NCBI RefSeq assembly: GCF_000524195.1
Contig: NW_020170440.1
Location: forward strand, 42,515-106,514
Origin: Echinococcus granulosus
Taxonomy: Eukaryota; Platyhelminthes; Cestoda; Cyclophyllidea; Taeniidae
Direction of reading: 5' to 3'
Length of the DNA stretch: 64,000 bases
Shown here: in pieces, positions 35,301 to 48,502 of the stretch
Layout of the letters: every line of letters starts with the position of its first letter
Position numbering within the stretch: the stretch's first letter is position 1
Notes under the pieces: model-generated
Told to the model about the DNA's origin: nothing
The model's database searches: none
The model's input: the letters and a program-made list of their open reading frames with translations, nothing else
Made by a program: the position numbers and the translations under genes

Positions 35301-38300
35301 ACTTCTTTGTTGACTACTGATAATTCTTTGAGTTGGTAATTGCCTGTTATGTCATGCCGTTAATTGACTCAACGGGATATTCTGTGGACTTGTCGAATCA
35401 GCTAAATATATGTATCTGTGGCAGTTTGAAAAGACTGAGGGGCTAGAAATACGAACGTACGGGATGAGATTGGAGCTACGCACACAATCCCTTTGAAGCC
35501 GTAACGCGGTAGGCTACATGCTTTAACCGTAGTCCCCAGCCCGCTCTCAGTTGTTGCTAAAACTTTTGAAGTAATGGCAGCAACGATAGTGACTGTATCT
35601 GCTTTGAAACTGCCTATGCACACACCCACTCATCCGCAAAAAAGGACCAAGATGACAATATTTTGATGACTAATTTGCATCACAGCTAGAAGACATCCGA
35701 CACACACTCATGTGGATTTTAATGGGATTCCTCATAGCCTTTGTTACCTTCTTTGAGGCCAATCCCACTGGTGATTGAGGTGGATTCATTTGGGGCCCGT
35801 AGAGCTGAAGGCTGGGCGATGTCAAAGAGACAATAGGGGTTTAAGAATTAGAAATACTATGAAGGAAAGTGTCGATATAAGTAAACAGTTTCTGAATAGG
35901 CAAATTGATGCATGAAACGCATAGGTGGATATTTTGAGTGGATAGATTAGAGTTGCATTTAGGATCTAGAATGAATGGATGTATTAGAGATGGTTTGCTG
36001 TATGAATAAATCGACGGGTGATTGACTGGATGGATCCAGAGTAGGTTTTTACTCGATCTTATCGTCTTGAATCTCCCCATCTGCTCGCCATCGGCGTAGA
36101 TTCCCCAACTCGAGTCTACAAGTCCCTAGAATTAATCACTCTCCCACCACGTTTCTCGAATAGGTTGTCGACCCTGCTGACAAATTTCGTGCCCTCGTCA
36201 CATTCCTTCGAAGCCACGCATCCACAGAGAAGATTATCGTCTTCCTCGCTACTTGTGCAGCTGTCGACTACTTCAGTCGCCTCCTTCGTAATGGCCTCCT
36301 CCCCCCCCGCCAGGCCTCCCTTGTTCATGCTCTCCATCGCAAAATGCGCTTGAAACGGGTCGCAGAATTCGACAAATTTCGCTCCATTGAGAGGTATGCC
36401 GACAATGTTTAGCACGTTTGATACTAGGGTCACGGAGATAAATCTGTCACTACATCCCAGATTAAAACTCGGGGGGTCACGTGTGGGACGCCGCTAGATA
36501 GCACGTTTGAAAGTTCATTGCCGTATTTTAGGGGCGTCCTGCTCTGCACAGACGTGATGGCACGAGGAATCGATGTGCCGGGGGTGAATTGGGTGCTGCA
36601 ATGGGATCCACCCTCGAACGCCAAGTAAGCGAGATTTCTTCTCTTGTTTATTTTACGCACCTTTGCCAAAGGTCTAAACTTTGTGTCACCAAAATTCTCA
36701 CTATGGATTTCTTCTTGCATCGAATTACCGTTAAATTTCACATCTTTTTACAGCATCCACTGGACGTTTAATATCTAAGTATTTCGACAATTTGAAGGTC
36801 AAATGAACAAAATTTTTCTTTTTAAACTACCTGCCAAAATGTGGCGCTATTGTGTGGATTCGACTGTTTGAAGCACCGGTTTTTTAAAATAGGTATTTTC
36901 ACCGTCTCAATTGTGAAAGTTGGAAGCAAAATTGACTAGGAAAGTTTTTGTTGTCTCTTCCTCTTGCCGTTCTACTATCATTACATTCAGCCCAGCGCTT
37001 GAATCATTTAAATTAATACGAATTTGCATTTTTGACAAAATAAGATATTCTTGATGAATTTTAACCAAGCACACAATCCGTCAATACTTGTTTTAGTATC
37101 TGATTGATTGACATTGCGCAATGTTTGAGACACGGTATTCGTGTCATGGGTCCTTATCTACTTAAATTAGCAAATGAGTAGCATGTACTAGTACGGACAC
37201 GAAAGAGAGAATCTTCTTTGCTGAACTGGAGTGACTAAATTACTGGTTACGCGTGATGCCGCCCTGACATCAAAAGACAAGCAGAGAGCCCTTAACCCCC
37301 CCCCCCGGTTGGAACGTTCTTGACCAATTAATAAATACTGAATGACCTTGGAAACCAGCTACGGCGGTGACATCGCGTATAAAGTTAGTTTAGCTTACCT
37401 TCTTGACCAGTCAGATCGAAACCTTCAAAAATAATGACCATGATGCTGTTAGAACCCTTCACATCAATCGTTCCATTTGAAATTTGAGGTGTCGACGATG
37501 GAGTCCGCTCGAAATTGCTTTGGAAACCTGGGCAATAGTAAATTACTTTTGGCACAAGTAATACACATGTTTCATATCGCCATTTTAATGACTGTCCTGA
37601 CTAGCCTATATCAGGTGACCAAAATAGTTCTTGCAACAATCGGGATAGCCCGACACAATAACCTGCTGTAAATTATGGAAACCTGTAAAACGTATGTAAA
37701 TGCTCACATGCCCTACATAGCCTAGATGTGCGTTAGTCTATCGGTAAGGTACCCGGCACTGTCCCCTCCAGTGCCTCCCTCTTACCTTAATTCCTCGTTT
37801 CATGGAATGCCGGTCAGGCCTGATGTACACAATTTCAACTGGTCTGTTGCGGGGCGTCTAACTCAATTACAAAGCTGGAGAAGCTTCACGTGAGACCTGT
37901 CCAACATTTGGAAGTGCAGTTGCAGTAAAAGTGCCGCCCATAAATGGCTTGCATTCGTTTGATTTGGGTAATGAAGCATTTCAAGACAAACGCTGCATCT
38001 TGCTCAGGAAAACCCTCCATTCTTGTCGATACTGGTCCATTAGTGGTGGTTGGACGTGCTTGAGTAAACTAGCAGTTTGCATCTACATCAATCGGGAAGA
38101 AAATCGTGAAAACTGAGTCCGTAAGTGCTATCCGCATTCGTTAAGCGATGAAAAACAATATGCTGTTTGCTGTTCTTAAGATCAGTATGTTATAAGAAGC
38201 GCACCATGCGTTTTAAATTGTTCGTTGACTGACTGACTTGTAATTAGAGGTGAATTTCGTGCTTTTGTATTCCCTTGTTTTCTAAATGAACGAACACACT

Positions 38301-41300
38301 TGCTCACTGTTCAATCCACACTTCCAAGGCAAGCGCCGCTTCTTCTCCGGTAAACTGCTTTGTGTGTGGGTGTGCGCGCGTGCGTGCGGTGGACTGAAAA
38401 AGAATTGTTTACTTGCTGAATAATAGTCAACAAACGCGGCTGACACTTATCCACTCGAAACGATGCATCTCAAACAAGTGTTATGTTAATTACCCTTCAG
38501 AAGGAGTCTAGACTAGCCGACCCATCGGAGGAGTCATTCTCACTATCAAAAGACGACACAACGTAAGATCATGTATAATGACAGAAATTTCCTGTGCGGA
38601 GGTTAACTTTCAGGTTGATAGGAGGAGAAAGTAAAGTGCAGAAACCAAATTTTATCCGCTTTTATCATTCCAGTAGCAATAGGCTGGGCAAATGCCGCAC
38701 AGCAAGAGCAAATGGTGCGCTTAACACTAGTTATCATATCTCTTCCTCCATTCTCAGTTTCTTCGTACATCGCTGCGGTAGAACAGCGCGATGCGGAGCG
38801 GAGGGTCGAGCAGTTCTCTTCCTTGCACCCACCGAAGTCGCCTACGTGGACTTTCTTCGCATCAACCAAAACGTGTGTTTGATCTTTCCATTGCTCTTAT
38901 TATGTAAGGTCTACCATCTGCTTTTATGTAATCGGTGTCAAAAACTAGTGACGACTGGCATGAGCTATTTTTGAAGGACCTAGCATGCCACATCCCAGGG
39001 TATTTTTACTTCCACAAATGAAGCATTGCACAAACGTAGAAGCTGAATCGCGAGGGCTCTGAAAGCTAGCTAGACTACTTTTTCCAGTTTGTTGCACTGT
39101 TCTTGGCGCTGCCTGGGACTATTTTTATTCACAGATTATCACAGAAGCGAAACAGAATCAACTGGTAGGCAAGATCGAACATCTTGCAGTGCTTCCTCAG
39201 TGCCTATCGCCCTGGCCTTCGAATCCATCGGCAGTTGTATATCTCTTAAATTCCTAACGGAAGAAGTTGTTATTAGTTCTATCGGTGTTGGGAAGGTGTA
39301 TTCTGAGGAGTGGTTTTTCACATCAGACAGCTTGAGAGGTAGAATCACCTGTCTTAATCATTTTCCGGGTTTTCATAATATAAAGAAGTTCAAAGATTCC
39401 ACATTACAGTCAGCATTAACGGCTTTTGTGGATGCTTTTGACTCGTTTGGTGCTTATCTTGATCCGTTTCTAATCGGCTGTATAAAGTGTAGGCTTGCCA
39501 ACTGCTTCGAAGTTTCAATTATCTTTCTTTTTAAGTTTCCTCTTCGGCCGTCCGGGGCAGTAGCCCTCCTTTAAAAGTATCCAGCCAATACATTCACATG
39601 TGTTAGCTTCCGACGAGGAATCAATGAAGTCAGTCGCATTCTTCATAAGAAGTGAATAGTGTCGAACACATTTCTCACCATTGCCACTTGTATAGGACCC
39701 GATTTGCCTTTGACAGGCATTATATGACATGCGGTTGCAGAATCAGTTCCATCGTCAACGCAGTATACGAGTCATCTCATCTAGTTTGTAAGTAAAGCGC
39801 AAGAATTCTGAAATTCAACTTCCGAGCCCTACAATTGCTTGGCTCTGGAAAATAATGAGAGGAGATCTAAACATACATTTACCACCAAAATTGATTTAGT
39901 GTTTTTTGCACTGGTCTCAAGCTTCAAATGCATCGATTTAGCAGCCGTTTCAATGTTGAAAAGAAGTTGGTAAGCCACTCTCACGAGCGGGAAGTATTAG
40001 GTCGGTTTATAGTACTCACGCACTTGCCTCTTATTCCAATGCCAGGTCACTCTTGTTGAAAGGGATCTACCCGAACTAGCTGATGCCTCCATCTTGGAAG
40101 AAATTACAAGCGAATCGATTCGTGCAAAAGTTCAGCAAGTCTGCATCAAAGACAGGTGGGTGACTACACGAAAATACGTAAACAACGTCGGCTCTTTTGT
40201 TTAGGCTGCTCTACGAGAAGAGCATCAAAGCTTTCGTCTCCTTTGCTCAATTCTATCGCAAGCACGACTGCCGGTTGCTCTTCAAGATCCAAGGCAGGTG
40301 ATGCTTATTTTATAAAGTGGCATCTACTGTTCTGCATTTCAGTTTGCCTTCTTGTTTAGCTTCCACTACCCATGGTCTTCGCTTTTTATATTCACACCCC
40401 TTTTTGTGGTTCATCTATGCTGTCTGTAGGTTGCTTCTGTCACGATTATTCACTTGGAAATAACCAGTCAAATTATCCTAAAAAAGAAGAACGAGGATGG
40501 AACTCGGTGGAATTAAATTGACTTATTTTAAGTATAATTTGAGGATGGTGCTCATGCTTGCCGATCCTTTGAAATGCAATTGCTGGATGGACAAATTGAA
40601 GCAGGGAAGAATCGCCTAAAAACCTTCAAGGATAGTCTGTAAACGTGATAGGAGTAATGCCGATCTGTGTGCACCTTGTGATCACTTTACTTGGTAAGCG
40701 ACTACCCCATTGGATTGGTATGAGCCCTCCCTGATGTGACGGTGGCTGTGAAACTATGCCAAGGAAGAAGGGAGAAACGGCCTGTAATAAGCTGGATTTT
40801 ATGAGCAGGATATTTCTGCACTTTCTGAGGACAGGAATTCACTTCAGGATTGGGGTAAAGTTCCATCTCAGCGCCGTCTATGGGTCGATTGATAGCTTTG
40901 AATAGACATCCTGGTTTTACCAATGTGGAGCGTTTCAATCTTCAAGCTGACTGCAGCCACGACCACAAGGAATACGAATAGGATGTTCAAAGCGATCTGT
41001 ACAAATGATTGAAGTGGTTACAGGAAAGCCGAATGCTTGAATGCTGGATCGTCTCTGTCTTGATCATGGTAGTCTTAAATTCAACGAGCAACTGTAGACA
41101 GAGACAGGACTGTATCTAGGATCCTTCGATACACGAATGCTTACTTGCTTTTGTTCTTTATTTCCACGGAGCCACTCGCTCAAATCAATGTGTCACTCTT
41201 CCTAACCATACTGAGCGTTTGTCACGGTTGTTCATTTTCCCACCTTGTAGAATTGGATTGGGGTTCACTGGGCAACGCCTACGGCCTTTTGCGACTACCT

Positions 41301-42722
41301 CAAATGCCCGAACTCAAAGGTGTCTCCATCGACAGCTTTATTCCCTCTGATGTCGACTTGACCAAGCTTAAATACAAGTTAGTTTACTTTGAAGTGTCTT
41401 CTTTCTTTAAACGAAAAGAAATCTTTTTATTTTCGTTTTTCCAGGGAGAAAAGCATTGCTAGGCAACGCGAGTTGAAACGCAAAGCGTTGGAGGCTAATC
41501 CACCGCCGAAGTTTAAGAAGGTGCATTTCAATATTAGCTTAGCTTGTTTCTAAAAAATTACACGATTTCCCATCACTGATGGTCAGTCCACTTTGACACC
41601 TCCACTTTTATAATGACAACCTCTCTGACTTTTCCGTAATGTGTCGCAACGCACGAGTGTGTCTACTGTTATCTTTCCATTGCACAGCTGGTTTCAACAC
41701 TGGTCTTGGTCTCATCTCAGGTCTGTGCCTCACTGGGCACGTAGTTAACTCACCCGCATGATCGAAATTGGATCAAAACCACCTACCAGAAGGAAGCTTC
41801 TTACTCTTAAAGTATTGGCCAGCATACCCCCTCGTGTGCCGATCCTTTGGTTGACCGCATCCCTGCCTTGCCAGATACTTTGTTCGTTCCTCCACTGATC
41901 TGTTTTGGTCTGCGACCTCTCTGGCTTTAACTAGCAGTAGACATCAACGAGCCAGTCTTTGGGTTGTTTTCGTCTTGCTAGTTTTGCTGACCCTCTTAAC
42001 GCCACTTCAAGTGTGTCAGTGGTACCGAAGAGGATAAGCTAGGGGAGGTCATCACGTTTGGGGGCTTTTGGGTATCCACCCCTGCATCATGAAGGCCTTG
42101 TCGAAACATGTGCAAAGAAGGCACTTCTCAAATTGAGGCTTGTCAACCATCTTCGGTGTCTGGGTGTAGGCTCCAGCATTTATTCGCATAACTTTGGAGG
42201 AAAAAAATTGCGGATGCATAATATGCTCCTTACTGATTTGGAATGATTTTCATTGAAGTTGTCGGGTAATTTGTTTCGTCTTTCGTTTAGAGTGTTGCAT
42301 CTTCTGTGAAGGAAAATCCTTTCTTTGAAGTAAAGATGAACTTAGTTTTTTTATCCAGTCATCCCCTTGGTCCAAGACAAAGGAAAAACGTGCCAAGCGT
42401 GCCGCGCGCCGCCAGAAAAAGCTGCTTAAAGCAGAGCGCCTTATAACCACTGCCTCCCTTGGTGCCAGTATGTCGGATCGACTTATTAATAAGTGTTCCT
42501 CGGGTGCCATGGCAACTGATGGAAACGAGGATGACAGCGACGATAACGACACGAAGTCCATTTTGGAGGAGTACAAGAAAATGAAGAAGCTGAAGGGTCG
42601 CAAGGTGAGCGGAAAATCCGTGAAATTGTTGCTGCTGAAAGGCGCAGCAGTAGCTGTAATAGTTTTTGTCCGTGCACCAGATCACAGCGGCGGAATTGGA
42701 GGACTTAGAAGACGACGAGTAG
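32376..42722 (+). CDS. DDX55: ATP-dependent RNA helicase DDX55 (Spb4-type DEAD-box), complete gene
   Basis: Fourteen exons join in phase: 32376-32603, 33341-33435, 34642-34852, 34900-34955, 34994-35186, 36164-36393, 36532-36624, 38758-38872, 40046-40155, 40205-40293, 41251-41377, 41445-41520, 42359-42604 and 42681-42722, about 636 residues. Spb4-type helicases act in nucleolar large-subunit ribosome assembly. Motifs: Q-motif GFAHPFPVQ (Gln30), AVTGSGKT (47-54), TPGR (144-147), DEAD (184-187), SAT (215-217), TDVMARGID (344-352), HRCGRTAR (373-380). The Spb4 assignment rests on [36 protein letters not shown] and [12 protein letters not shown]. Motif Ia reads PTYEL (84-88) where PTREL is usual. 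The Lys/Arg-rich C-terminus ends ELEDLEDDE. The intron after 40293 begins with GC. An acceptor-like TTTTTTCAG ends 7 bases before the ATG, so a spliced leader or 5' UTR exon is likely. An upstream in-frame ATG at 32352 lies before that acceptor and was not chosen. Confidence 0.94.
35865..36040. repeat. CATC/CATT-type block, reverse orientation, in DDX55 intron 5
   Basis: The segment is rich in GGATGGAT-, GAATGGAT- and GATAGATT-like words, the reverse complement of the CATC/CATT blocks elsewhere. It ends about 120 bases before DDX55 exon 6. Confidence 0.6.
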
Positions 42723-43466
42723 AAGGTGACCTGTTTTTTCGTGTGTTTTGTACAAAAATGGCTTTTATTGAATTGACTCAAATTGCTGATTTTGAATTGT
42801 CGGTTTGAGAATATGCAAATTTGGACTCATGAAAATCGACGTTATCGACCAATCAGTTAGAAATCTTAGCTTTTGGTAACTGGAACGACGGAGTATGATT
42901 TTTAAACTGAGTTCGATGCCCAAGGCGGGAGTCTAGTGATTTCACCAATGTCCCCCTTTAGACAGAAGACTACAATGTACAGCGCTTGTATTAAGCTACC
43001 CCTGTAACCTGGCCTGTTTTCGTAGACCGGTTTTGAGTGTTCATTTTTCATTCTTTGTAATCACGTACGACTGAATTGAGCGACATTCATTCCTCTCTCC
43101 CCCCCCCCCCCCAATGCGATTTACGTGTGTGTTCCACAACCGTCTTCATCTCAGACAACTGGTCTCTTCCAATAACCCCCTGGGAAAGGCTGGCTTACCA
43201 GACAAAGAGAATCATGACACGCTAACCACTTCTCACTTTCATCTCACGTCTGTCTTATGTAGTTTATGCGTGGGATGGGGTCCTGCTCGAATCGATGATA
43301 TCACTTAACTATGTGGAAAAGTGTTGAACTGAAAAGCAGGTTGTCCGATTAAATTGAGGTGTATCGTAAGAGTGATCCTGGAATCGTCACTTAGAGAACT
43401 GTTTTGAAGACGGCCATGGCAGAATAAATTATTCGGGAAATTAGAATAATTACCCAGTTTATTTAG
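42723..43466. other. Gap between DDX55 and the next plus-strand gene
   Basis: This 744-bp gap should contain the DDX55 3' UTR and the 5' end of the next gene. It carries a run of 14 C at 43099-43112, followed at once by an ATG (43114) and a possible GTGTGT donor 11 bases later. The phase of that ATG fits the exon at 43467, so it is a candidate start for that gene, not a proven one. Confidence 0.4.
43099..43112. repeat. Poly-C run
   Basis: There are 14 consecutive C on the plus strand between DDX55 and the next gene. Shorter G/C runs occur in DDX55 introns at about 33975 and 37298. Such runs are prone to sequencing-length error. Confidence 0.9.
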
Positions 43467-46400
43467 GTCGGGTGACAAGAAGGATGACGTAGATCTACCA
43501 CCGGACGTCGAACTCCATCAGTACCCTTCGAATTTCGATTGTACCATTTCTGCATGGAAGCGTTGCGCGAGGGTCATTCGGCATCTCTTGCTAAGCCATG
43601 ACTCGCCTCCAACCGCGACTCCGACGTTTGTAAGCCTGTTTCTCAAGGGTATCAGTGAGATTTGATCATGAGGGGAATGCAGGTCATTACCAGTGAGTTT
43701 GAACAAATTGCCTTTTTGAAAATTTGAAATGGAGACTACGTCTAAGTGAAAATGGAGGCGAGTTGTCTCCGAAAACTATTAGCAGAGGATCTGTTGAAAA
43801 CTTGTTTACCTTTGGCCAAATTCGAACGAAGTGAAGTTCTCCATGGAAGAACTGGCCATGACATTGATGTTAAGGTAGTGAGCTGTAATAATGAGACCGA
43901 GGACACGATATCCCTTATGTTCCTGTGATGTCGGGGGAATGCTCCTCCAGGGAAAATTACCCTATGCTTAAAAGCTATTTCCCGAATAAACCTTACACTT
44001 GGGTATAGCATCCAAGTCTACCGACGAAATAGGGGGCATTGATAGTCAGATAATCTTTTTGGTATTGGATTTGACTATAATGCTCTGGAAGATTTGTGGC
44101 GGCTCATGAAGAGGGGTAATCACGGGGAATAGAGGAGAGGGCTCTCAGACATGACGAGGGCTATGGTGGCATAATTAACGATACTTTTTTAGCCTTCACA
44201 TTCGGGCTGCATTGGGATTCCATCCGTAATTGTTTGGCCTTTAGCAAGTGAATAGCCTTGTCTGCAGTGGACCGCGCACGCAAAAGCACGAAAGGGCCTC
44301 CGAGTAGGAGTAGTACATGACTTAGAAGTGAGTTAAATGATGAGGGCGTCGTTTTTGAATAAAGGAGAACAAAGGTTGGGGTGGACCTTCGCATCGTAGG
44401 TCACGCTGTTAGTTGGTCAACAAACAGCCTATAATGCTCTCTGTAAACTTTTATTACGTATGCAAAAGAGGTGAACAGCGAATTCCGGGTCATTAAATTT
44501 TCTTTTCTTGGCGCCATGGCAGCGCCCAGATGCACCGTTGCCTCCACCCCGATTTCCCCTTTCTAGATGATCCGGATGACAGGCATTTTACCACCACTCA
44601 AGATAAAAATTATCGTACCCCCCAATGCTATATAACACGTTTTGTTAGAAGCTTCTCCATCTTTGTTACTCATGTTCAACTTGGTTCGGAAATAAAACTA
44701 TCTAGAGTGGTACCCATAGGGCTCATTTTGCCTTCTACTGGAGTGAAGGCTCAAGATACATTCACATGCACTTTACGAGCGTCCTTTCAAGTCGCAACAA
44801 GTCACGGCCAGGCCGGCAATCTAGACCGAAAACGGCACGAACATTATCTGACACCTGTGTCTTGGTTTGTGGTAGAAGCTTTGCTTCGAGCCTATCTTAA
44901 ATATTCCTCCAGTAAATGAGTAGGGTTTGCTAACCGAAGTGTTTTTTCTTAATCCCAAATCGAATTCACAAAATATCAGAAGGTGGGATTAAACTTTGGC
45001 AGTTTTGGGCAAAAATTTACCTCTTCAGAAATAAAACTATTCATTTCAAAGGGTATTTACCCGTCCTGTTAAAGCGTGGCCTATTGAAAGGCACTTGAGC
45101 CAGTAAAGCAGGGTCCTCTACAAGCAAACAGTGGAACTTTAACCCTTTCCTAACTCTCTTCTAGTTGTCATGTTATTGTCTACTGTGAGGAAAGGTGATA
45201 AATGTCGCTTGAATAGATAAGGATCAGTTGAATGCGGAGGATGATAATTCGGCAGAATCTTCCCCATCGCATTCTCCCATCAAATTGCATACCCTCCTTA
45301 AGGGTCAGTCTTGCGGCATGGGGCATAAATTTTTGCAACGCCCGGCAAGGACATCACTTTTCTTCTGATTGACTCTTATTTCCTCACCACTAATACTCTT
45401 CTCATCAGGTAGATATATTTCAATCGGATTTGTTGTTCATTTTCGAGCAAGTTATTCATTCATGGTTAAAGGTCGCGGCCCTAATCCACTATAAATGCTC
45501 TCAAAGCAAGCGTAGCCTCATGGAAATGGAGTTGTGCCTGCCTCAAATGTGTGGGTTGGATAGGGGTTTGATCGTCTTAAAAGCACCACTGACGGTGTGT
45601 GATGCTTCTTGCCTTTCAGTTGTTAATACATGCCATATAGGCAGCATTCCTCCGCTTAGCAGCCACCGCCACGTCTTCTCCCTCCCATTTGGCGTGGATG
45701 TTAACTCATTGTTTTATTATCCGCGCTAATCGTGACTGATAATTTCCCATAATGCAGCATCTATCCTCCGAGCCCTTCATCAGCAGTTCTGGGTGGTGGA
45801 ATGTTCAACTACCGCGCCTTCTGCAAATGCTTTGCGATACACTTTACAAGAAGCTTCAGCATCCTTGTAATCGAGTTGGCCTCGATTCGCAAAGAAAACC
45901 AATTCAAACCACAGCTGTCGCGTGTTCAGTAGGGTTCAAAAAGGAAGGAAATATCAAAGTGCGATAGAGATAGCCTGACGTTTGGACAGTCACATGCATT
46001 TAACAGCTTTCTACAAATTGTAGCAAGTCATTTTATTCAGCTGTACAAGAAGCTGCAAGATTTACAACAGATCATGAAATGCTCATCAGGGTTCAGGCAT
46101 TCCATTTTCTAGATAATGTCAACGGAAATGACAATTGTGCTCCGGGGTGGAAACGGAATTGCACTCACCGAAGTCATCATTGACCTTCATTTTCCTTGTT
46201 GGCGATCAGCTGTGCATCCCATCACAATATAGTACTGTGCGTATCCACAGTTTTTGGTCTTTGTTCTCAGGCCGCTTCATCGCACGCTGTTCCATGTATG
46301 TCTGTGTCACGATCGGAAGGACGCATGACATGCTTTCTAACTACCAATGCACTTAGCAGGACACACCACTCACTAATTTGGGTAATATCACCATGAAGAC

Positions 46401-48502
46401 CTTTTAAATGTCCTCATCTCAAGCGTCATTCAGATCTACGTTTGCACACGATTAGACACCTGACCTCCAATTTATTGTTTTTAGTGAATAACTTAGTCAA
46501 ATTCAGTTTTTTTCCCAATCAGCTTAAATATCCTGACAACATCACCTTTTAAAACTTCAAGGCTTAGTGATTGGCGGATTTGAAAGTACCGTTCGACACC
46601 AATTCGCCCAAATGACACAAGCTCTCTCGAGCACCAATCATGAGGCACTAATAAAGGTCGATGCAGGTGGAACTCAAAAACCACTTAATGCGGTGAAAGT
46701 GGCGTCACCTCCAACCGCCCATGCCCACTGTATAGATTATCACCCTGGCCTTGCAAGAATTTTCGAAAGATGCAGTCGCAGCTTTTGTGAAGGCACCGGA
46801 TGCACGCTCTTTACAGCCAAAGCATACCTCAGCTTTGCGGCAGCAGGTTATTTTGCCGAGGGGTGCACACGTAATGTACGGTTAAGAACTTTGACGAGTG
46901 AGTCAACAAATTCGCACTTTTTGGGCTAAATACTGAATTATGAAAGCAACAGCCAATTTGATGCTGACATTTCATGGAGGGGTAGGTTGTGAATCAGATT
47001 TGAAATGGAGCTGCTCTGAGGATGCTTTTTTTCGAAGGTAGGCGGATGAGTGAATGAAGTTCTTTTACGATTCTTAATCGTTTCTAACTTTTTCAAATGA
47101 TGCAAAACTGTAATTGTGCTTGACGTCGCCCCTACTGTTAATTCATTACGGGTAGTTCGAGGTGGAGAGAAGGATGGATAGATGATGAATGATCGGATGG
47201 GTAGGTACAAAATAGATGGCTTCTTCCTGCCTCTCTATCGCCCCGGTCGTAGCTCGCCGCCGGTCTCTATCCCCAATTAGTGCGCGGAGGCGTCGTTTTA
47301 ATCAGTTAATGGGGCCTCATTGCAACATATCAATCAACCTAACCGCTCATGCTTCCATCCTCCTATCCACCTACTTATCACTTCATTTATTCACAACTTT
47401 ATCCACCCACTTGTACGTTTTTTGAACTGATGCATATACTAGTCACATTAGTTCTTCAAGCCATTAGCCCCGTTTTATGACCATGTCTTGTCTTTTCAGA
47501 GTTCACAGGGTTAACGGTTTCGTTATTCTCCTACTTTCCATCCTAAACCCCATTTCATCCATGCCGTTGAGTTGTGTAGTATGCGACCTCAGGAGTCTGC
47601 AACAAGAGTGGAAGTGAGTTTAAGTGGCTCTACTCAAACCCATTGCACAAACATTGCTTCCTTCGTTAGACTTAGTGTTTTTCGACTTCGTGCCAGATAC
47701 TCAACAACATCAAAGATCGCCTTACTAGAGGTGGGAGTGATGTTTTGCTTTCTTATTATTCCATCCAATAAAGGAAGGAATCATTTTGAGCCTTGGCCTA
47801 CTTTGGGATAGAAATTTGATCTGATTGCTGTCAAGGCCTTCGATCGTCCGATTTTGGCCTTGGAAACCAGCGTTTTGCCCCTAAATGAAGCCGTTTTGAC
47901 TTTTATCTGCTTTTTGGATCATGCTGTCTTCTGCCAGGAGGATAAACATAGTGATCGAATCTTGTCAACCTCTATTACTTGTTTGAACGAATAGTTCATG
48001 CTAATCAAAGACCTTTGATAGGGTGAGAGTGGTGCTCACCACGTTGAAATAAGTTTTGAAGGGATGCATGCAGCGTCTCTACAGAGGTTACCGAAGTGGT
48101 TCCTTCCTTTGAGAGTACGGTCTGAATCACTGAATGTCTTCGGCGAGTTCGCGAAATTTAGCAAAATGCACCATGTCTAAATAAAGCGAGAAACCTGGCT
48201 GTGATACAAACTCATCGTCATCTTCGTGGTTTCAGCGGACCGATCGAACGGGTACTTTTGTCAGCTATGTTGAGTTGTTATCAAATATACATTACGAAGA
48301 CCTTTTTTTAGTAGAGCGTCTTCCCGCGGATGGGAATTCGACTGGCCAATTCCATCTGTCCTTGAAAGAGGGGTTATTTTTGGTGAGGTGCACTTGCTGT
48401 GCTACTGTGTCATTGCATTTTTTCTCATCGGTGCTTACTGAACGGGTGGTGATTCGTGAAGAGGGAAGAGGTAAATCCCCGTTGGACAAAAAGCAACTTT
48501 AA
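43467..48502 (+). CDS. Unidentified multi-exon gene (exon model partial)
   Basis: I do not recognise this protein. Several segments look coding and carry proper splice sites: 43467-43629, about 43752-43874, 44050-44115, about 44523-44911, 45409-45594, 45758-45928, 46568-46897, 47500-47613, 47697-47730 and 48236-48502. The pair 45409-45594/45758-45928 and the last three exons are mutually in phase. Other junctions do not yet agree, so exons are missing or misplaced. Characteristic residue runs are LPPDVELHQYPSNFDCTISA, HYLTPVSWFVVEALLRAYLK, VRHQFAQMTQALSSTNHEAL and SYVELLSNIHYEDLFLVERL. There is no signal peptide or obvious membrane domain; one hydrophobic patch (NGFVILLLSIL) lies in the 47500 exon. 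The final stop at 48502 is followed by AATAAA at 48645. It could be more than one gene. No function is proposed. Confidence 0.4.
47160..47420. repeat. CATC/CATT-type block with both orientations
   Basis: GGATGGATAGATGATGAATG-like sequence near 47170-47205 is followed at about 47330-47415 by its pyrimidine-rich counterpart, so the two halves are roughly inverted. The block lies between two candidate exons of the unidentified plus-strand gene. Confidence 0.55.

Noticed and set aside
46731..46897. Alternative frame reading IITLALQEFSKDAVAAF in the unidentified gene
   Set aside because: It is attractive, but it reaches a stop before the GTGAGT donor at 46898, whereas the other frame stays open from 46568 to that donor.
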